A DNA stretch of 64,000 bases from Bicyclus anynana (Eukaryota; Arthropoda; Insecta; Lepidoptera; Nymphalidae). The notes under the pieces were generated by a model. The model was not told the origin of the DNA. It saw only the letters and a program-made list of their open reading frames with translations, and did not search any database. The position numbers were made by a program, and so were the translations under genes. Within the stretch, counting starts at the first letter, position 1. Every line of letters starts with the position of its first letter. The DNA lies in the NCBI RefSeq assembly GCF_947172395.1, contig NC_069100.1, positions 9,390,109-9,454,108 of the forward strand, given 5' to 3'. Positions 32,613 to 43,836 of the stretch are shown here, piece by piece.

Positions 32613-33025
32613 TCTATACCTACATATTATAAAACAAAGTCCTGCTGTCCGTCTGTCAAAAACTATTGAATGAATGTTTATGCGGTTTGCATGAGAAAGG
32701 TTTGTGTATAGAATTTGTCAAGGTTTTATGTAAACCAGTTGAAATATGACGACAACTGTTTGTTGGTTAATTGACGAAAAAATTCAAGTCACCTGGGAGC
32801 TTTCATGGAAAACGCTGATACCGTTGAGATATAATAAAACAATGCATAGTAGAATGTTACTCATATATAGATCTACAAAAAATCTACGATTTAATTTGTT
32901 AACAGCTACGTAGATAGGCTACGGCGTAGCCGCTATTCCCCGATAGCCTTATTAATTAATAAGGAATTACAGATCCGATCAATAACTTGATCTTCATTTG
33001 TCGATGACGAATGTCCAATTTTCAC
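32613..33025 (+). mobile_element. Helitron 5' end and adjoining repeat
   Basis: TCTATACCTACATATTATAA at 32613 is a Helitron-type 5' end. The stretch 32905-33020 (CGTAGATAGGCTACGGCGTA, then GATCTTCATTTGTCGATGAC) is shared with 34924-35130. Confidence 0.5.
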
Positions 33026-33458
33026 TTTACATTTACATTAATATAGAAAACATTATACACATATAGATCTACTATAAATCTACGATGACATATGCACTCG
33101 TATCTATCTTTTAAATTAACCTTATCCCATTATATAATGTTCTGAAATGGTTACGTACATTTAAAACTTACATATCAATTTGTTTGGTCGCAGTCGTAAG
33201 CATTTGCTAGTACCAAATAATATGCATCTTTTTATTGAAATGTTTTGTTTGTATACTACATATTTACAATTTACTTTAAAAAAAATTAGTGAAATACGAG
33301 TAGGATTTAAAAACACTTCCTAGAGTTTTAGAGATCATACTTTATGTGAAAAATACAATGTGTAAAGTACTACCGCCATACAAATATATCAGTATCCAAA
33401 CGACATGTTTATACAAAGTATGGTTGCAATGTTGTCGAAATAACAGGCATATGAGATT

Positions 33459-33885
33459 AACTCCTATGCTTTAGGACTATAACTCCTATGCTTTAGGACT
33501 ATAACTCATATGCTTTAGGACTATAACTCCTGATCATCGTCCATCTATGTACTCGTACGCACGGGAGGAGACGCGCGGGGAGCCGGAGGACGGCGCACGG
33601 CAGCGGAGGCGCGGGCCCGGGACAGGCACTGTGTATTCGGATCCACTTACCGATGTACTGATTATAAATGATACGTTTAATCCTTCTATACAGTCTAATC
33701 ATTTTACATATACGAACGTCCCAGTACCAACAACTCCTATTCTTTAAGACTATAACTCCTATGCTTTAAGACTATAACTCATATGCTTTAAGACTATAAC
33801 TTCCATGCTTTAGGGTTATAACTCATATGCTTTAGAACTATAACTCATATGCTTTAGAACTACAACTCCTATGCTTTAGGACGCA
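33459..33885. repeat. 22-bp minisatellite in two blocks with GC-rich insert
   Basis: Block 1 (33459-33530) has about three units and block 2 (33732-33885) seven. The unit begins AACTCCTATGCTTTAGG and has period 22. Between them 200 bp of different sequence includes a very GC-rich core (33555-33630). It lies in Gad1 intron 1. Confidence 0.9.
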
Positions 33886-34220
33886 AATCGATGCATGAAC
33901 ACAAACTTCATGAATTTATCTTATTACCCATGGCCATCTTCCGATTCCATCATCAGATCAGATCCATGATTATTGCATTGAAAAAGTCCTATCGTTGAAC
34001 AGGAGTTGTATTAATTTAGATTTCAAGATAAGTTGAGTATAAACTTATAATAAAAAAACATCCAAAGTGAAATGTTGATATGTCGCAAGGCCATTATTGG
34101 GCAGTAGGTACATATTTATCGTTATCACAAAAGCTTCAAAAAGCTTTGTCAATAAAGTGCTATCAGCATTAACTCGTAGCACAGAGTAACTAATGTAGAG
34201 TTTACGTATTTTATTCCTTT

Positions 34221-34488
34221 GAGCTGTGATAGCCCAGTGGATATGACCTCTGCCTCCGATTTCAGAGGGTGTGGGTTCGAATCCGGTCCGGGGCATGCAC
34301 CTCCAACTTTTCAGTTGTGTGCATTTTAAGAAATTAAATATCACGTGTCTCAAACGGTGAAGGAAAATACTCTGCGTGTGTGAAGTCTGCCAATCCGCAT
34401 TGGGCCAGCGTGGTGGACTATTGGCCTAACCCCCTCTCATTCTGAGAGGAGACTCGAGCTCAGCAGTGAGCCGTATATGGGTTGATAA
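34221..34488 (+). mobile_element. tRNA-derived SINE (GATAGCC family)
   Basis: The head has GATAGCCCAGTGGATATGAC (A box) and GGGTTCGAATCCGGTCC (B box). The body continues through GTGAAGTCTGCCAATCCGC to GAGCCGTATATGGGTTGAT. About 30 bp is deleted in mid-body relative to the copy at 35939. Confidence 0.9.
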
Positions 34489-34668
34489 CGAACGATTCCT
34501 TTCAACCTATTTACCAGAATATATAATAAGAGTACCAGAAAAGAAGATAACATGATAATGCTAGGGCCGGTGAACGCTAGGAGCTATTGTGACGTGACAT
34601 GTAGCAAAGACAGTGATTATACCATTATTTTGTGGTAGAGAAAACACCTCGAGTGCATAAACACTCAC

Positions 34669-34803
34669 CTTCCCTGTCCGACATGTTCTCCATGCTCACA
34701 CTAAACAATTTATAATCAATAATTAAACCATAAACCGTTATTGGACAAAATCACTAACGCGACTGGCAGCGTAACGGTGTCCACGCTGCCTAACAAACAA
34801 CTT
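34669..34803 (-). other. Gad1: Candidate Gad1 untranslated first exon
   Basis: On the minus strand a consensus donor (GAAG|GTGAGT) lies at 34669/34668, and a TATAAATA box at 34835-34828 would place a start near 34803. The position, about 6.8 kb upstream of the first coding exon and on the same strand, fits a 5' UTR exon. The 5' end is estimated from TATA spacing. It contains two ATGs (34692 and 34683) that are out of frame with the Gad1 start after splicing. No transcript evidence is available. Confidence 0.4.
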
Positions 34804-34827
34804 CAAGTCAACTAATTGATACCATTT

Positions 34828-34835
34828 TATTTATA
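34828..34835 (-). promoter_or_regulatory. TATA box, candidate Gad1 promoter
   Basis: TATAAATA reads on the minus strand about 160 nt upstream of the candidate first-exon donor. An arthropod initiator-like TCAGT lies slightly further upstream, so the exact start is uncertain. Confidence 0.35.
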
Positions 34836-34923
34836 CCAACACTGATATATCCCCTCCACAGTAACATAAATAATTAATGATAATACCACCCGTAATCGAG
34901 GAACTTGTAACACAAAGGACCTA

Positions 34924-35140
34924 CCGCCACGTAGATAGGCTACGGCGTAGCCGCTACGCCTCGATATACTGGTGTAGAGTTATTAAAGGGCCTGCTGTAG
35001 CCATTTGGCACATCGATTCTCTTTATACAAACGCTAACGCTTCGAAAACTCAAAAAAAATATTGGAATTACAGATCCGATCCGATGACTTGATCTTCATT
35101 TGTCGATGACGAATGTCCAATATTTGGTTTACAGATTAAA
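34924..35140. mobile_element. Fold-back MITE half copy and attached repeat
   Basis: The arm (GTAGCCATTTGGCACATCGA and CGCTTCGAAAACTC) matches the left arm of 6136-6336 but there is no opposite arm. It is flanked by the segments shared with 32905-33020 (GGCTACGGCGTAGCC and ATTTGTCGATGACGAATGTC). Confidence 0.6.
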
Positions 35141-35324
35141 GAAAACGCTATTTCAGTCAACGAAAATATAACAATAAAAAAAAAGCTTCGACCAACACCT
35201 TTAGAAGCTTTCGCTTATGTTCGCTCAAGGAACGGATACAGAACGTAGTGATTTTTGAGACGGTTCGAGTTGTAAGGATCCTCACTTTGTAGCTTTGATA
35301 ACGGTGGCTTGGGCACACGCTTAT

Positions 35325-35525
35325 GATTTTTATTATTTTTTTTTATTGAGAATGAATACAATTAGGAACTTAAGCTAACTTATCATAATAACTATACAAA
35401 TCATGCCCACGTGGAATGGTGAGAAAAATACTGGCTGCATTTCCGCGCTGGACAGCCAGGCTGATCCTTTGCGCAAAAAATTTCCGCCATTTTGTCACCA
35501 GTCGAGGCAACTAGACTAAAATTTT
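35325..35525 (-). mobile_element. LINE 3' end, second copy
   Basis: Inverted relative to 26146-26460 and sharing its exact 5' boundary. The segment GCGGAAATGCAGCCAGTATT is conserved and the T-rich tail lies at 35335. Confidence 0.65.
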
Positions 35526-35938
35526 TGGGCACTGCAACTCCATAATGGTTTTGTATTATATTTTCTGTATTATAACCATTAATTTAAGTGTTAAAAACGT
35601 GCACATCGATAGTACAATGCATGATTTACTCTGTGAATACAATCAATTAGTGATAGATACGAATAAAATCGAGGCATGCTTTCATTGTACCTAAACACGG
35701 CGGATCTGTACCACGCCCTTACTGTGAGTTGTTTTTGCTATATCACCTATCTCACTATTTCTAAATCTACCCACTTTAAATCTGTAAGTGCTTAAATTAA
35801 CGACAAATACCACGTTGATTATGAGTATCCTTTTGCTAAAACAGTGTAAATTTTCCATATTATAACCAACGTTAGCACTTTCCGTCACTTTTTATTATTT
35901 CTCTGATTACAAGAAAGCTACCCAATACTGCTGTGATA

Positions 35939-36247
35939 GCTGTGATAGCCCAGTGGATATGACCTCAGCCTCCGATTCCGGAGGGTGTGGGTTCGAATCC
36001 GGTCCGGGGCATGCACCTCCAACTTTTCAGTTGTGTGCATTTTAAGAAATTAAATATCACGTGTCTCAATCGGTGAAGGAAAACATCGTGAGGAAACCTA
36101 AATACCAGAGAATTATCTTAATTCTCTGCGTGTGTGAAGTCTGCCAATTGGGCCAGCGTGATGGACTATTGGACTTACCCCTCTCTTTCTGAGAGGAGAC
36201 TCGAGCTTAGCAGTTAGCTGAATATGGGTTGATGACGACGACGACGA
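35939..36247 (+). mobile_element. tRNA-derived SINE (GATAGCC family), full length
   Basis: It has a complete head, a body including AACATCGTGAGGAAACCT (missing from 34221-34488), and a GAC-repeat tail in place of the usual GAT tail. Confidence 0.9.
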
Positions 36248-36840
36248 CCCTATACTAGCAAAATTACAATTTCATATTAAAATAAATTAAAGTAATTCGC
36301 AAAACGAGATCAAGAAAAAGATAAATCAAAGAAACATTTATCTGGATTTCTGCCTAAAGTCAATTTGCTCTCAAACGCATATTTTATTAATTTTTCGGTG
36401 TTTTTTCTGATTAAAAAACTCCACATACTCCCTCCTACCTCCTCCACCACTTTTTCGGGATTTAAGATATCTGTTTTTCTTGTCATACGTAAGCTTATAG
36501 AAAAAACCTCCCTGGGTGCGTCTGGAACTCTCATAGCTATATTCCAAATAATTAAGTACAATGAATTTAATAGGTACAATTTGTTCATGGATATTCAGAC
36601 TTTAAAGCGGGCAGTGGAAGTTTATCTAAAGAAGTCTTAACGAACCTATAAAAAACCTTAAAGGGTAATAAATTGTTATTTCGTTATTGCAAATTAGTAA
36701 GGTTTTCATGAAATATTTTTTTTTACGTTTAGTTTTTACAAACTTACGTATTTCATATTACGAGTCAAGCCTAATAAATATAGGTACCTAATTTTTATAA
36801 AGTTCTATACCTATTACCTTCTAAAATAAAATATCGTGAG
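36248..36840. other. Intergenic, no gene seen
   Basis: Open frames of about 90 residues occur on both strands around 36310-36640. Neither has a recognisable motif, and mirrored open frames of this kind often arise by chance. Left unassigned. Confidence 0.4.
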
Positions 36841-36978
36841 TAATATCTGTTTACCTGAGAATTTTGTCAATTCTCTATGTGTGTATAATCTGCAAACCGG
36901 TATAGGGCCAGCATGATTGAGTAAAGACCCGTGATCAAGAGTGAGCCGAATATGGGTTGTAATGATGATGATGATACA
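36841..36978 (+). mobile_element. SINE (GATAGCC family), degraded 3' part
   Basis: CTGAGAATTTTGTCAATTCT, GGGCCAGCATGATTG and GAGCCGAATATGGGTTG, with a GAT tail. Older than the other copies. Confidence 0.7.
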
Positions 36979-37179
36979 CACACATATATTTGTAACTTTA
37001 TTTATGAACGAGATACCTCATGAAAGGTCTGTTAAAGTGACCATCAAAATACCATTTTGTACAAAGGCTATCTAATGAACACGCTCCAACAAGCCTGTGC
37101 AACATTGTCCACTCTCCACCCTACATGACCGCTATGTAGAACGTTCATGTAAATCAAATCGGAGCATAAAGCTTTCGTG

Positions 37180-37500
37180 TCATTTAGTTTTTGACACGAG
37201 ATTCATTAGATTAACAACATTATAGTGTAATAGTAGTAATCGGAGAGCACGCCACCACAGACGATAGATATAGCCCGCCCACTGCCACTTCAGTTTGCTA
37301 ATCCTTTGGGGTACGTGGATTAATTTCGGTCTCCTACGAACTTCCTTGTTCCGGATTTTGTCCTTCAGAAAGACTCCGAACATACACCTGTCCATAGCTC
37401 GCGGAGCGACTTTAAATTGATGTAAAAGGTCAACAATCAGTGTCCATGTTTCCGCTCCATATGTCATCACAGGCAAGACACGCTTATTAAAACCTTTTGT
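37180..37500 (-). mobile_element. RTE-like LINE 3' end
   Basis: The minus frame reads VLPVMTYGAETWTL, HQFKVAPRAMDRCMFGVFL, then ISKLKWQWAGYIYR. This is the post-reverse-transcriptase region of RTE-type elements. The frame is open for about 110 codons but lacks the polymerase motifs upstream. Confidence 0.85.
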
Positions 37501-38385
37501 CTCCAGGCTTTGGAGTATTGATTTAATTTGAATCATAAATGACACACATACACAGTACAGTGTACCTAAAGCTGACAGCCGCAGGTACGCCGCAGGGCAG
37601 TGATAAAGGTGAAGTCATACTCGTACTGTGATTTAGACGATGGTCTTTCACTAGCTTTCTTTCTTTATTAAGTTTAAACTTATGTATTGGCAGATCCATA
37701 AAGAAAGTGTTAAAAACATTTATTTTCTCGAGGTTACTACACAATTGATGAGTTCCTTAATAATAAAAATCCTTGGAGGTCATTGGATTATCTTCTACCT
37801 CTACAAAGGCAGTACAACTAAAATTAATTTTAATGATGTTAACAATTGTTAATTATTATAATATTGAATGATCTTTTTCAAAAGAGCAACTGTTGATTTT
37901 CTTTCCGGCGTTTCTCACCTGAACTTGCCTTCCAAACCGGTGGTCTTTACAAATAGTTAAACTTGACTTTTCAAAAGCGCTTGTAAACTAAGCCTACTTG
38001 AAATAAATACATTTTGAACATCTAATCAACTATTACTATAAAAAATATTATTCTTATTGAGGGCCACCGGATATTAGATGGAAAATCATCGCTTATAAAA
38101 GCGTAGCACCTCGTAGCATTTTCGTAGCATACTTGCTAGAATCTTGCTACAATGTACCGACGTGCGACTAGATGTTTAGCCTCATCTGCCTGTAAATTCC
38201 CCAACATTTCAGAGTAAAACAGTGAAAATACAGCAGCAGTAGCACAATTGAAATGTAAATACTACCTTATTATTTTTGCATAATGTAGCTACATTTAAGT
38301 AAAGTGATACGTATTGCGCTACCCTAATTCCTAAAACATTTGTTTTTGTATGTGTGTCATATATGATTCAAATTAAATTAATACC

Positions 38386-38725
38386 CCAAGAGCTAAAGAC
38401 AAAAACTTTAATGAGTGTATCTTGCCTGTGATGACGTATGGAGCGAAAAGGCCTTATTTATAAATTTAAAGTAACTCAGCCAGCTTTGGAGAGGTGTATG
38501 TTAGGAGTCTCTCTAATGGACAAAATTGGAACGTGTTCTGGAGTGGTGACCATGTACCAGCAAGCGCAGTTTGGGAGGCCCTCCAGCTATATAGTCCGAT
38601 GAATTAAATTAAGAGGGTAGTGGAAAGTGGCTGGATGAGGATGGTGGACGATGGCGCGCTCTCGTTTAGGTCTATATCCAGAAACGGACGAATATAGGCT
38701 GATAATGATAATGATGATTACATTC
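38386..38725 (+). mobile_element. RTE-like LINE 3' end
   Basis: Plus strand, frameshifted: LPVMTYGA, then LERCMLGVSLMDKIG and a GGCTGATAATGATAATGATG tail. It is oriented opposite to the copy at 37180-37500. Confidence 0.75.
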
Positions 38726-39240
38726 GAGTAAATTATTTTGTTGGTGATCCAAATAAATAAAAATTATATTTTAACATTGATGGTAAACCAAAAAATGTAA
38801 ATAAAATTATTAAGACAGTATTTTCTTCTATAACCTACAAGAAGGTTATATAAAGTTCAAAATGCTGGTTACCGGTACGGTATTACAGTTAAGAATAACC
38901 ACATTGTTTAAATAATACCAAGACACTAACTCCCACAATCTCAATATACCTTCCAACCCACTCAACTTGAACACATAAGCCCTATGTACCAATGTGCCAT
39001 TTAACAAGCCGGATCAATACCGGACACAGCCTCTATCTCTTTCTAACGCATACCCCATCTCTCTTTCTCTATAGAGCCTTCACAGGCTTTGATGGCAGAG
39101 CAAAGATTTCGATCTATAATATAGAACTATGATGGAAAAATTTCAAGACTGGTTCTGAAGGCAATTTTAGTTTCGCCAATATAACCTACTTACAATACGC
39201 TTATTGTTTGGTGATAATGTTAAATTATCTAACAAAAATA

Positions 39241-39524
39241 GCACTGGCTAGGGCAGAAGTCATATCTTCGCTTAGCTTTCTATTCGGAGGGTGTAGGTTC
39301 AAATCCGGTCCAGGATATGCATAAGTTATGTGCATTTTAAGAAATTAAATATCGAAAGAAACATCGTGAGGAAACCTGCGTAGCTGAGAATTTTATTGAT
39401 TCTGTAAAGTTTGCCTGGATTATAACTCCTAACCCTAACTAACCCCTCTCATCATCATCATCATCAGGAGAATCATGCTCAACATTAAGCCGAACATGGG
39501 TAATCAATGATGATGATGATGTAA
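39241..39524 (+). mobile_element. SINE (GATAGCC family), degraded
   Basis: GGAGGGTGTAGGTTCAAATC and ATGTGCATTTTAAGAAATTA are retained. The A box is decayed and the tail is a GAT repeat. Confidence 0.75.
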
Positions 39525-39540
39525 CAATCTTTATTAGATT

Positions 39541-39720
39541 TTAATGATCATTACCGGGCTTAACGTGCTCTATGATGCAAGGGGGTCTAAGTAATACCAC
39601 CAACTTCGGGCTGAGTATTTACCTTAGAATATCCTAGAAGAAAGAAATGTTCAATATTTCATAATCCGACCCTGGAATCCAAGACTTCGCAGTCCGAATC
39701 CACATGGGCTAAAGAGGCAG
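39541..39720 (-). mobile_element. Degraded tRNA-like SINE, second family
   Basis: It shares CAATATTTCATAATCCGACC and AATCCAAGACTTCG with 30700-30760 and the inverted head with 27460-27816. Confidence 0.45.
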
Positions 39721-39847
39721 ATAAGAATTATTCAGTACACTATGATATAAGTGCAGTAAGTTGAAAATTATAGCCAAGGCGATAATAATAATAAATATTG
39801 CAGCTTGAGCCAAAGGCGAGAGAGATTATTATTATTATATAATTACA

Positions 39848-40260
39848 CTAGCGGACGCCCGCGACTTCGTCCGCGTAAATTTCGATGTCAACTTTACTAC
39901 TACCCCAACCCTACCCTACCCAACCCCTACATCTACCCTAAACCTACCCCAAACCTACCCCTACCTTACCTACACCCTACCCCCATCCTACCCCTACCCT
40001 CCCCGTACCCTATCCCTTTCCTACCCCTATCCCACCCGTACCCCTATCTCACGCCTATCCTACCCTTACCCTACCACTTCCCTATCCTACCCGTACCTCT
40101 ACCCTACCACTACCCTACCTCTACCCCTACCCTACCACTACTCTAAACCCGGCCCTAAACCTACCCTACCCCTACGCTTCCCTACCCGTACCCTACCCTA
40201 CCCTGTAACTTCTCTATCTTACTCCTACCTTTAGCAAAATCGGTCCAGTCCTTCGAGAGT
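39848..40260 (-). mobile_element. Helitron with ~345-bp CCCTAC array
   Basis: The inverted 3' terminus ACTAGCGGACGCCCGCGACT is followed by about 345 bp (39890-40235) of imperfect CCCTAC / CCCCTACC repeats, then the internal segment AAAATCGGTCCAGTCCTTC. It is the longest such array in the window. Confidence 0.85.
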
Positions 40261-40292
40261 GGTGGTATGACCAAGAGAAATAGAGACTTCTA

Positions 40293-40482
40293 TGCTAATA
40301 ATATAAAGAGGTAAAGTTTGTGTGGTTGTAAGAGGTAATCTCTGGATCTAGTGGACCGATTTGGAAAATTGTTTTACCAATAGAAAGCTACGTTATTTGC
40401 GAGTGTCATAGGCTATGTTTGATCCCCATATTCACACGGGAACGGGAACTACGTAAATGAAAGCGCCGGGCGTCATATAGCG
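40293..40482 (+). mobile_element. Helitron copy next to the array
   Basis: GCTAATAATATAAAGAGGTA start, then AATCTCTGGATCTAGTGGAC and CACGGGAACGGGAACTACG. It ends GCGCCGGGCGTCATATAG, so the CTAGT terminus is altered. Confidence 0.7.
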
Positions 40483-40860
40483 GAATTTCTGCGTCTTTTA
40501 GAAATTTTGTATTATCTCCGAAACTATTTAAGTAATTAACATACTGTAAATGGCAAATCTTATCTCCATAATATCCTTGTGGTTATTAAATAATTTATTT
40601 TAATAAGAATTAAAGTTTAGTTGTATAAATAATGACGTAAACCTAAGTATATAAAATTAATAATTTTTAAAACACAAAAGGTACTATATCTGCTAATATA
40701 TAGAAGATAGATAGATGGATAGATAGATATATGGTGTCGCGGAATTTTTTGTAGAACTTTTAAAGATACATAAAGTCTCTGTACATTAATTTCAATTTTA
40801 CACAATAGTTAAGGCAGCGCATGCGAATAAGTCTGTTTAAGAGGATTTTCAGTCCGACCT

Positions 40861-41054
40861 GTATGACAAAAACTGTGATAACTCGGCTAATATATATGAT
40901 ACCAATATAAAATATAGCCTATAGCACTCCCCGATAATGTAGCATTCTACTGGTGAAAGAATTTTTAAAATCGGACCAGTAGTTCCGAAGATTACCCCAT
41001 TTAAAAAATGTGACAAACTTACAAACTTACAAACTTTACCTCTTTATAATATTA
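40861..41054 (-). mobile_element. Helitron, 3' end decayed
   Basis: The inverted 5' end ACCTCTTTATAATATTAGTA ends at 41054. The internal AATCGGACCAGTAGTTCCG is conserved. Confidence 0.75.
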
Positions 41055-41228
41055 GTATAGATTACGGCATATGTTCAATTTTCTTTACATTACGGCACAT
41101 TTGCGTAATGAGATACATTACGATATTGAAATTGGTGAAATAGGCGATACTTTACAAGCAACCGCAAAGCAAACCGCGCAGTTCCCGTAGATTAGATAAC
41201 ATAAGTAACTCGGTGAATATGTATTTTT

Positions 41229-41600
41229 CTATTGGTTCTTTTTCTTGGTCGCATTCTTCATTGCTGAAGGTCGTGTCCGCACTGCAGTCCCTTCGATGCG
41301 TTGTTAACGATTCCCCTCCACACAGTCCGGTCCTCAGCTTTTCTAATGGCTGTTGTTACAGAGAGTCCAGTGAGTGACTTAACCTGGTCAGACCAGCGGG
41401 TAGGTGATCGGCCGCGTGGTCGTTTCCCTTGCACCTTGCTCACCACTATTACTTTATCCAGGTTATCGGGAAGGCGACGGGCTATATGGCCAAAGTAACT
41501 CAAGATCCTCTGATAACATACAGTTGAAAGTCTAGTGGGAATGCGAAGCTATTTCAGTATCGAGATGTTTGGTCTTCTAGCGGTCCGCGGTATACGAAGC
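41229..41600 (-). mobile_element. Non-LTR retrotransposon 3' end (FGHIARR family)
   Basis: The minus frame reads MSYFGHIARRLPDNLDKVIV, KRPRGRSPTRWSDQVKSL, then CGHDLQQ and stop. This is the C-terminus of a LINE family distinct from the WAGHI/RTE copies nearby. The region between 41500 and 41600 continues in another frame (RRRMLRIPRTARRPN-type reading), showing frameshifts. Confidence 0.75.
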
Positions 41601-42447
41601 ATCCGTCTCCAACACCACATCTCAAAGGCATCTATCTTCTTTCTGTCTGTGGCCCTTATCGTCCAGGCTTCGGCTGATTGGGATTCTATTTTCAAAATCG
41701 GTTTATTAAATTTAGATATTTTCCTACAATATCACAAACTTTAAACACACTTTTTTTTATTTAGCCACTCGGCTTTTCGCGACTTGCAGAGCCTCGGTTA
41801 CCTTAGTGTCAAGAGTGGCGCGGATTTGGTCTGAGCAACGCATCGGGCTACGTCCTCGATATATCTTTCATTCCACTTTGTCAGTGATTACTAGTGTCTC
41901 TAAGTTATCAGAGTACGTTGCAGTTGAATTCAAGAACTAAAAGAACCTCTAATACACGCACATTCCATTTTAAGGTTACGGTAAAATCTAGTTGGAAAAC
42001 TTCGGTACAGCGTGCTGTGTGCAAGTTTCTCTTCAACATCGCAAGGAAATTTTTCCTCGAATATGCAAACTTTACCAATGTATTATGAGTACATGATTCA
42101 CTAAACTTTCAAACTTTACATGCTCATGATGCTAGAAATTGAGCAAGCGTCGTCGATAGGAAGAACTAATAAGAAATAGTCTTGTCTATTTATTGAAAAT
42201 TCTTTTCACCTCTTGCACAATAACTAATAGTTATATTTTAAATAAATTAATTTACAAAAACATTTAAATTGAGGTCAGACACCGATATACAAAATATACA
42301 TTTAATATAGAAAAGCAAACCAAAATTAATTCTAAAATCAGAATTAAAATCAGAAACATACTGAAACAACATTAAAATCAAAATAAGAATTAAAAATTAT
42401 TACCTATAGGTACTATTTTATACTATACCTACTAGTCAGCTTTATAC
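41601..42447. other. Intergenic, no gene seen
   Basis: Upstream LINE remnants may extend to about 41700. The rest is AT-rich with A-rich runs near 42330-42400. Confidence 0.35.
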
Positions 42448-42668
42448 TCATCGATATCGTCATTATCAACCCATATTCGGCTCACTGCTGAGTAAGAGTC
42501 TCCTATCAGAATGAGACGAATGCAGGTTTCCTCACGATATTTTTTCCTTCACCTTTTTGAGAGAGATATTTAATTAATTTGACGTAGGGGTAAGTACATC
42601 CGACCCCGGACCGGATTCGTTCCTACACCCTCCGGAATCGGAAGCAGAGGTCATATCCACTGGGCTAG
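42448..42668 (-). mobile_element. SINE (GATAGCC family), inverted
   Basis: The head (CAGTGGATATGACCTCTGCT on the minus strand), GGGTGTAGGAACGAATCC B-box region and 3' body are present, with internal deletions. Confidence 0.85.
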
Positions 42669-42773
42669 CTTTATACTATGTACCTATGTATATACTATTT
42701 TATTTAATTATACATGAACTTTTTTCATTAATCACTCTATCTATTGGTGAAAACCGCATGAAAATTCGTTTTT

Positions 42774-43100
42774 GACGGTCTCCGTGGCGCAGTGGTATGC
42801 GTGATGGATTTACAAAACAGAGGTCCTGGGTTCGATCCCCGGCTGGATTGATTGAGATTTTCTTAATTGGTCCAGGTCTGGCTGGTGGGAGGCTTCGGCC
42901 GTGGCTAGTTACCACCCTACCGACAAAGACGTACCGCCAAGCGATTTAGCGTTCCGGTACGATGTCGTGTAGAAACCGAAAGGGGTGTGGATTTTCATCC
43001 TCCTAATAACAAGTTAGTCCGCTTCCATCTTAAATTGCATCATCACTTACCATCAGGTGAGATTGTAGTCAAGGGCTAACTTGCAAAGAATAAAAAAAAA
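42774..43100 (+). mobile_element. tRNA-derived SINE (GCGCAGTGG family), full length
   Basis: GTGGCGCAGTGGTATGCG and GGGTTCGATCCCCGG give intact A and B boxes. The body is the same as at 9509-9833 and the tail is A-rich. No clear flanking duplication. Confidence 0.9.
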
Positions 43101-43836
43101 TCGCGAATAGACAGATGTAGGTAAATAACCAAACTCCAATAATAGAATATAATGCAAAATATGGAACTACAGATAGGTAGCTAAAAATGTTCTCTCCAAG
43201 ATATTTTCTAAGAAGAAAATCTATCCGCAACTCAGCCAAGAATTATTACAACCCCAATATTAGCTCGTGACATACTTTCCATCTGGCTTCATCTTGAAAC
43301 GCGAATAACTATATTTCTTTTTACTCTGCTGTAGGTAAGTAGAATACCTACTATAAGTATTGATCTCAGATCAATTATAGAAGGACCTGTATCGTACTCA
43401 TTGTCACGAACAAAATTGTCTGTCACTTTCTGAAGAAAACGAGCTTAGATTATTCATTATCTTATACTAAACTAGAAGTTTATAGTCAATTACACAAAAA
43501 GGTATATTTACACGAACACGATTACAACTATTTAACATCGATACTATAGAGACAGTTTTTATAATCGCATTAGATCGTTGATCATATACTTTGACAGAAA
43601 AGTAACGTCTAGCGAGGCAGGTCCTATACAATAATTGGTCTGAGGTATTGATGCATTGTTGAATGAGCGATTTCTTTAAGGGTCACCTTTAACCTTTCCA
43701 AACAAACCTTTGTATATCATCCAAAGGTCATTCCAAAAGAAACTAACAACAAAAATGTTCTCAAAAACATGAAAAGAATCTCGACTATGACAAAAAAAGA
43801 CATTTTAATCATTCTTAAATCAACCCTTTGTTTTAG
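43101..43836. other. 5' flank of the Cys-rich gene
   Basis: AT-rich with no coding sequence seen. A strong acceptor-like tract ends in TTTGTTTTAG at 43836, directly before the ATG, so an untranslated exon probably lies somewhere upstream. I could not place it. Confidence 0.4.

Noticed and set aside
33547..33747. Charged open frame MYSYAREETRGEP
   Set aside because: It spans the GC-rich block and part of the minisatellite, has no splice partner and no family match; kept only as part of the repeat finding.
33459..33885. CRISPR-like repeat array
   Set aside because: Units are directly adjacent with no spacers, and the genome is animal; it is a minisatellite.
34221..34290. tRNA gene
   Set aside because: Same reason: tRNA-like head of the GATAGCC SINE family, repeated at 35939.
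36310..36640. Paired open frames of about 90 residues on both strands
   Set aside because: No motif, no splice context, and mirrored open frames are expected by chance in such sequence.
39805..40146. Pro/Leu/Tyr-rich 113-residue open frame
   Set aside because: It is the translation of the CCCTAC array inside a Helitron; the repeat explains the composition.
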